Below are positions 7,426 through 10,309 of a stretch of 10,309 bases of DNA, piece after piece. The stretch is taken from NCBI RefSeq assembly GCF_000330505.1, contig NW_004443703.1:1558-11866 (forward strand), read 5' to 3'. Positions within the stretch are counted from its first letter, which is position 1. Each line of letters opens with the position of its first letter. The stretch comes from Entamoeba invadens IP1 (Eukaryota; Evosea; Mastigamoebida; Endamoebidae). A program made the translations under genes and the position numbers. The notes below the pieces were generated by a model that was given only the letters and a program-made list of their open reading frames with translations, was not told the DNA's origin and made no database searches.

Positions 7426-7975
7426 ATAAAAATATATAATAATAATAATAATAATAATATAATAATTAATACAAAAAGATATTTATTAGAAAAATTTTAA
7501 TAAATATTTCATTTTTAATGTTTTTATTTCTAATTTATATATAAATATTAATAAATAATTGTTAATTTGAACAATAATTCATAAATAATAATAAATTAAT
7601 TAATAATATTGAATAAATTAAATTTTATATGTATTTTTTGAAAGGAGCCATTGGTAAAGACTACAAATTGGATTTGATTCTGTGTTCTGAAAGAATGAAA
7701 GCTGCAGATTATCGTCTAATGCTTGAACACAATGGAATTTTCGAACACATAAAAAAAGAAAAAAACGTGACTTTTATTTTTAGCAAAATGGGGCGCCACC
7801 TCACAAAGCAAATGAAACAGTACAATGGATTAGAAAAAAAGGTCAAATTGCTTGAATAACCATCATCAAGCCCGGACTTGTCACCAATAGAACATCTGTG
7901 GGTAATTTTGGAAAGGAGATTAAGAAATGAAAAAAGTGTTTTCCGAACCAAAAAGTTGTTATTCAAGCATCTTAA

Positions 7976-8990
7976 CCCTTCCAATACCAGAAATATGCTT
8001 GTTATAACACGCATACAGATCAATATAAACTAAAATTTGTAAACTAAAAGTTATTCAAATTAAACAATATTTAGTTTTAATATTGTAGTTTTCAGTTTAT
8101 GTTTGATGTATCATTTATAATATGAAAAAAGTTTGCATGTTTTATTTTTGTATGTTATATAAATTTAAAGTCTAACACAGTTGTGTTATACATATTAGTT
8201 ATAACATATATTTTATTATAATTTAAAGTAACGTATATAAAGGTTCTTTCTTTAAAATGTGAAAAAGGTAGCAATGTTATTCATATACATTTAATTTATT
8301 TTGTGTAATGAAAACGATTTTTTTAAAACGATAGTTAAGAAGAAAAATTTTGTATATATATCTCGTATACATATGATTCTCAACAAAAGTTCATTAAGTG
8401 AAAACGCTAATAATCAGTGTGGTTGCACAACTAATATCATAATATTTAATTGTTTGTTACATATATCTAAATTCAATAAAATGTCAACTTTTTTACACGT
8501 TAGTTACAAAACATCAAAACATTTACAATATAAACTAAATTAAAATAATTACTTTTGGAATTTTCAAAGTATGACGTATTCCTTGTTTTTCAATAAATAA
8601 CTTTTTATCAGAATTTTATTTAATACGTTTTCTTATTTTAAAACCCTGTTTTTAGAAAGACTTATAATGTATAGTTTATTATACTATACACAAAATATTG
8701 ATATAAAAAGAAAAAATTTTTAAACTTAAAAATAATAACAGGAAAAGTCGTCAAGTTTTCCTCACAGAAAAAGTGAACCTTTTTTCAACAAAAATACGAT
8801 TTTAGGTCAAAAGTTACTATTAATTTGTAGTAAATTAAATTATTTTTTACTATTAATTTTGTTTCCTGGTATTTCCCATGGTTGTAAAAAGTTTAAAGCG
8901 TTTTTTGCATTATTTCTTTCTAATGTACACTCAAAATGAATAAGATATTAATAAGTTTACATTTTTTGGAAATTTTTGGTACCGGAAGGG
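7976..8990. mobile_element. 1015-bp piggyBac-like non-autonomous element inserted at TTAA
   Basis: TTAA lies at both borders (7972-7975 and 8991-8994). The ends read inward are CCCTTCCAATACCAGAAAT and CCCTTCCGGTACCAAAAAT, 16 of 19 bases identical. TTAA duplication plus a CCC-starting terminal repeat is the signature of piggyBac. Removing the element with one TTAA joins the two halves of the Tc1 transposase in frame, which defines the boundaries independently. The interior has no recognisable transposase, so it is a MITE-type passenger. An AATACCAG-like sequence occurs again inverted near 8867-8875 and might be an internal sub-terminal repeat. Confidence 0.88.
8034..8960. other. non-coding interior of the piggyBac-like element
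   Basis: An open frame of 80 codons at 8301-8543 has no ATG at its start, is biased to A/T-rich codons and matches no family that I know, so it is not called a gene. Short hairpins are present: AACACA/TGTGTT at 8174-8187 and TGTATAGT/ACTATACA at 8668-8690. Confidence 0.55.
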
Positions 8991-9082
8991 TTAAAAGAGT
9001 CTGGAAAAATATACCATACTCTATAATTAACAATTTGATGTTTTACAGGTTCGAAATGTGCAAAAACAAAAAAGTGGACTAA

Positions 9083-9517
9083 TTAGACATTTGAGCGATT
9101 TTAAACAATACAAAAAATAAAAATAATATTGGCAAATTAATTTTAGGTAATTTTGTTATAATTTAGATATTTTTAGTCAAAAAACGTGGTATAACAATTA
9201 CAATTTAAACAACATCGAAATAAAAACAGATTACAACGTTTTTCTTTAACATTTGGTTAATAATAGGCCAACATAAAACAAGTACAATTGATTTTTTTGG
9301 AAACAGTTTATTTAAAGGGAGATAAAAAAAACCGCTTCCGCTTAAAAACCGATTTTTTCAAAAAAATAGTTTTTTGTTAATTTAATTATAATTAAATTTA
9401 TAGTTTATTTTTTTACCGTTTCAACAAAAAAAAGAAACAATTCAGGGTTTTTTATTCAAACAATATTTTACAAAATGAAAAGAGCCTTTTTATTTTTTTT
9501 TGTGAAAATTTTTTATT
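9083..9517. other. A+T-rich non-coding sequence
   Basis: The region follows the Tc1 transposase stop and may include its 3' end and lost terminal repeat. No gene, long repeat or structured element is seen. Confidence 0.5.
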
Positions 9518-9541
9518 AGAGTCATTCTCTAAACGTTGTCC
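9518..9541 (+). repeat. left arm of a 24-bp inverted repeat
   Basis: AGAGTCATTCTCTAAA plus CGTTGTCC pairs with 9708-9731 at 23 of 24 positions; the mismatch is C at 9534. Similarity continues weakly outward (TTTTTTAT against ATAAAAAA). The arms enclose 166 bases without coding potential, so this may be a small MITE or fold-back element. Confidence 0.75.
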
Positions 9542-9707
9542 CTTTTGCAAAAAAATACACAAAAAATTCTTTAAAAAATTGGGAATTAGGTAATAAATCA
9601 TAAAAACGGTAAAAAAAACTGAAACAATGATTTTCTGGCGTTTCGAAAAATTTCCAGATATATTAAAGTTATTAATATCTAATAATCGAGGAACAACATT
9701 AAGGAAA

Positions 9708-9731
9708 GGACAACTTTTAGAGAATGACTCT
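9708..9731 (-). repeat. right arm of a 24-bp inverted repeat
   Basis: GGACAACTTTTAGAGAATGA plus CTCT is the near-perfect reverse complement of 9518-9541. An ATG at 9724 inside the arm opens a 20-codon frame (MTLHKKAKFAEAINRDYKK, then TAG) of unusually balanced composition; it is too short to assign. Confidence 0.75.
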
Positions 9732-10171
9732 ACATAAAAAAGCAAAGTTTGCCGAAGCCATAAACCGAGACTATAAAAAGTAGCAAGCAAAAGTTTATTT
9801 TGAGGACAATTAATTACATAAAAATGAAAATAAAATGTTACACACCAAAAATTATTTTGAATTGTTTTTCAAACTCTTTTTCGATTTTTTGTTGGAATAC
9901 AAATACTAATAAATCTTGAACCTATGAGTGCACCTTTTTTTCACACCCCCTTTATTTTCCTCTAATTTTTTTCATTGTTTTTTAAGAGCTAGAATCGATG
10001 ATACTCGTGGTGGTTATAAACATACTCAAAAATATAAAATTTAATGTTCTAACAAAGTTTGATCATATTTTATAATGATATACCTACATTTTTGTATCAG
10101 AAGATAAATGCACTTTTTCATCACCCCTACAAATTTATTCCTCAATTAATCAAAAGTGCGTTTTATGGCCA
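9732..10171. other. A+T-rich non-coding sequence
   Basis: No gene can be supported on either strand. Frames are short and show no family motif. Confidence 0.5.
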
Positions 10172-10200
10172 AACTTGCCAATATTTTATATTGGCAAGTT
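10172..10200. other. perfect 12-bp hairpin
   Basis: AACTTGCCAATA and TATTGGCAAGTT form an exact stem around a 5-base loop (TTTTA). It could be the centre or an end of a small inverted-repeat element, or a structured RNA. The flanks do not extend the pairing. Sequence from 10201 to the window end shows nothing that I can assign. Confidence 0.7.
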
Positions 10201-10309
10201 CCAAGTGAAGACGTTTGAATTACCCATTCCCAACTCTTATTCAAGTTCATGTTGAGTATTGTATGTACGATGCATCTTCAAGTGTGTGAACAATTTTTTA
10301 ATAAATTAT

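Larger units (their letters stand above)
7062..7628. other. A+T-only spacer between the MULE and the Tc1 remnant
   Basis: No gene is supported. The stretch contains the diverged repeat pair at 7113-7200 and 7324-7425 and an AAT trinucleotide run at about 7437-7460. The last 150 bases before the Tc1 remnant are almost entirely A and T. Confidence 0.6.
7629..9082 (+). pseudogene. Tc1/mariner-type (DD34E) transposase, 3' part, frameshifted and split by an insertion
   Basis: The fragment starts inside the catalytic domain (KGAIGKDYKLDLI, MKAADYRLMLEHNGIFEHIK); the N-terminal DNA-binding part and the first catalytic Asp are missing. A frameshift near 7775 leads to QNGAPPHKANETVQWIRKKG, where the family has QQDGAPPH: the second catalytic Asp is Asn (AAT 7787-7789) and the preceding Gln is a TAG. 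A second shift near 7850-7860 restores SPDLSPIEHLW, whose Glu is at 7890-7892. The spacing fits DD34E with a net loss of two bases. The frame continues to LLFKHL at 7973, is interrupted by the element at 7976-8990, and resumes as RVWKNIPYSIINNLM...MCKN, ending at TAA 9080-9082. No terminal repeats of the Tc1 element itself were found. It is clearly inactive. Confidence 0.85.

Noticed and set aside
7709..8023. Minus-strand frame opposite the Tc1 remnant
   Set aside because: It is a shadow of the plus-strand transposase and crosses the piggyBac-like insertion border.
8301..8543. 80-codon frame within the piggyBac-like element
   Set aside because: It begins with TTG rather than ATG, has A/T-driven residue content and no recognisable motif; it does not resemble a piggyBac transposase.
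9452..9790. 112-codon minus-strand frame rich in F, L, I and K
   Set aside because: It spans both arms of an inverted repeat, its composition follows the A/T bias and it matches no family; chance is more likely.

Overview
The window looks like a piece of an Entamoeba genome, most likely a DNA-transposon-rich species of the E. invadens type. The evidence is strong A+T richness, a BspA-like leucine-rich-repeat reading frame with the SVTSIG...CF...C.SLTSVTIP unit typical of Entamoeba, a decayed serpin, and remnants of three cut-and-paste DNA transposon superfamilies reported from Entamoeba (Mutator, Tc1/mariner, piggyBac). The species is an inference; no rRNA or other marker gene is present. No intact conserved housekeeping gene is visible. 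The only reading frame that could make a recognisable protein is a short chimeric serpin/BspA frame at 948-1460.

Layout. 1-462 is A+T-rich upstream sequence with a TATA-like box before an ATG at 463. 463 to about 1085 is a serpin pseudogene spread over all three frames, with an internal deletion. Its last part runs in frame into BspA-type repeats, giving the chimeric frame that ends at 1460. Five bases after the stop codon begins a 1711-bp element (1465-3175) with perfect 41-bp terminal inverted repeats and TA at both borders. It has no coding capacity, so it is probably a non-autonomous Tc1/mariner-like element. 3176-3635 holds a hairpin, a C-rich island and an (AATAAC)11 microsatellite.

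3636-7061 is a complete but dead Mutator-like element (MULE). It has long terminal inverted repeats of about 210 bp and a minus-strand transposase pseudogene (6312-3954) in which a zinc finger, DDE core, SWIM and CCHC knuckle can all still be read. 7062-7628 is nearly pure A/T with two diverged copies of a short repeat. 7629-9082 is the 3' half of a Tc1-type (DD34E) transposase, also dead. A 1015-bp piggyBac-like non-autonomous element (7976-8990, TTAA on both sides) splits it cleanly; removing it and one TTAA restores the transposase reading frame. 9083-10309 has no gene that I can support, only a 24-bp inverted repeat pair and a 12-bp perfect hairpin.

The genes do not form a pathway. The region reads as a transposon graveyard beside a broken serpin/BspA locus. 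The main interest is the serpin-BspA chimera, the two non-autonomous elements with clear boundaries (one nested in another transposon), and the excess of TAG among the nonsense mutations.
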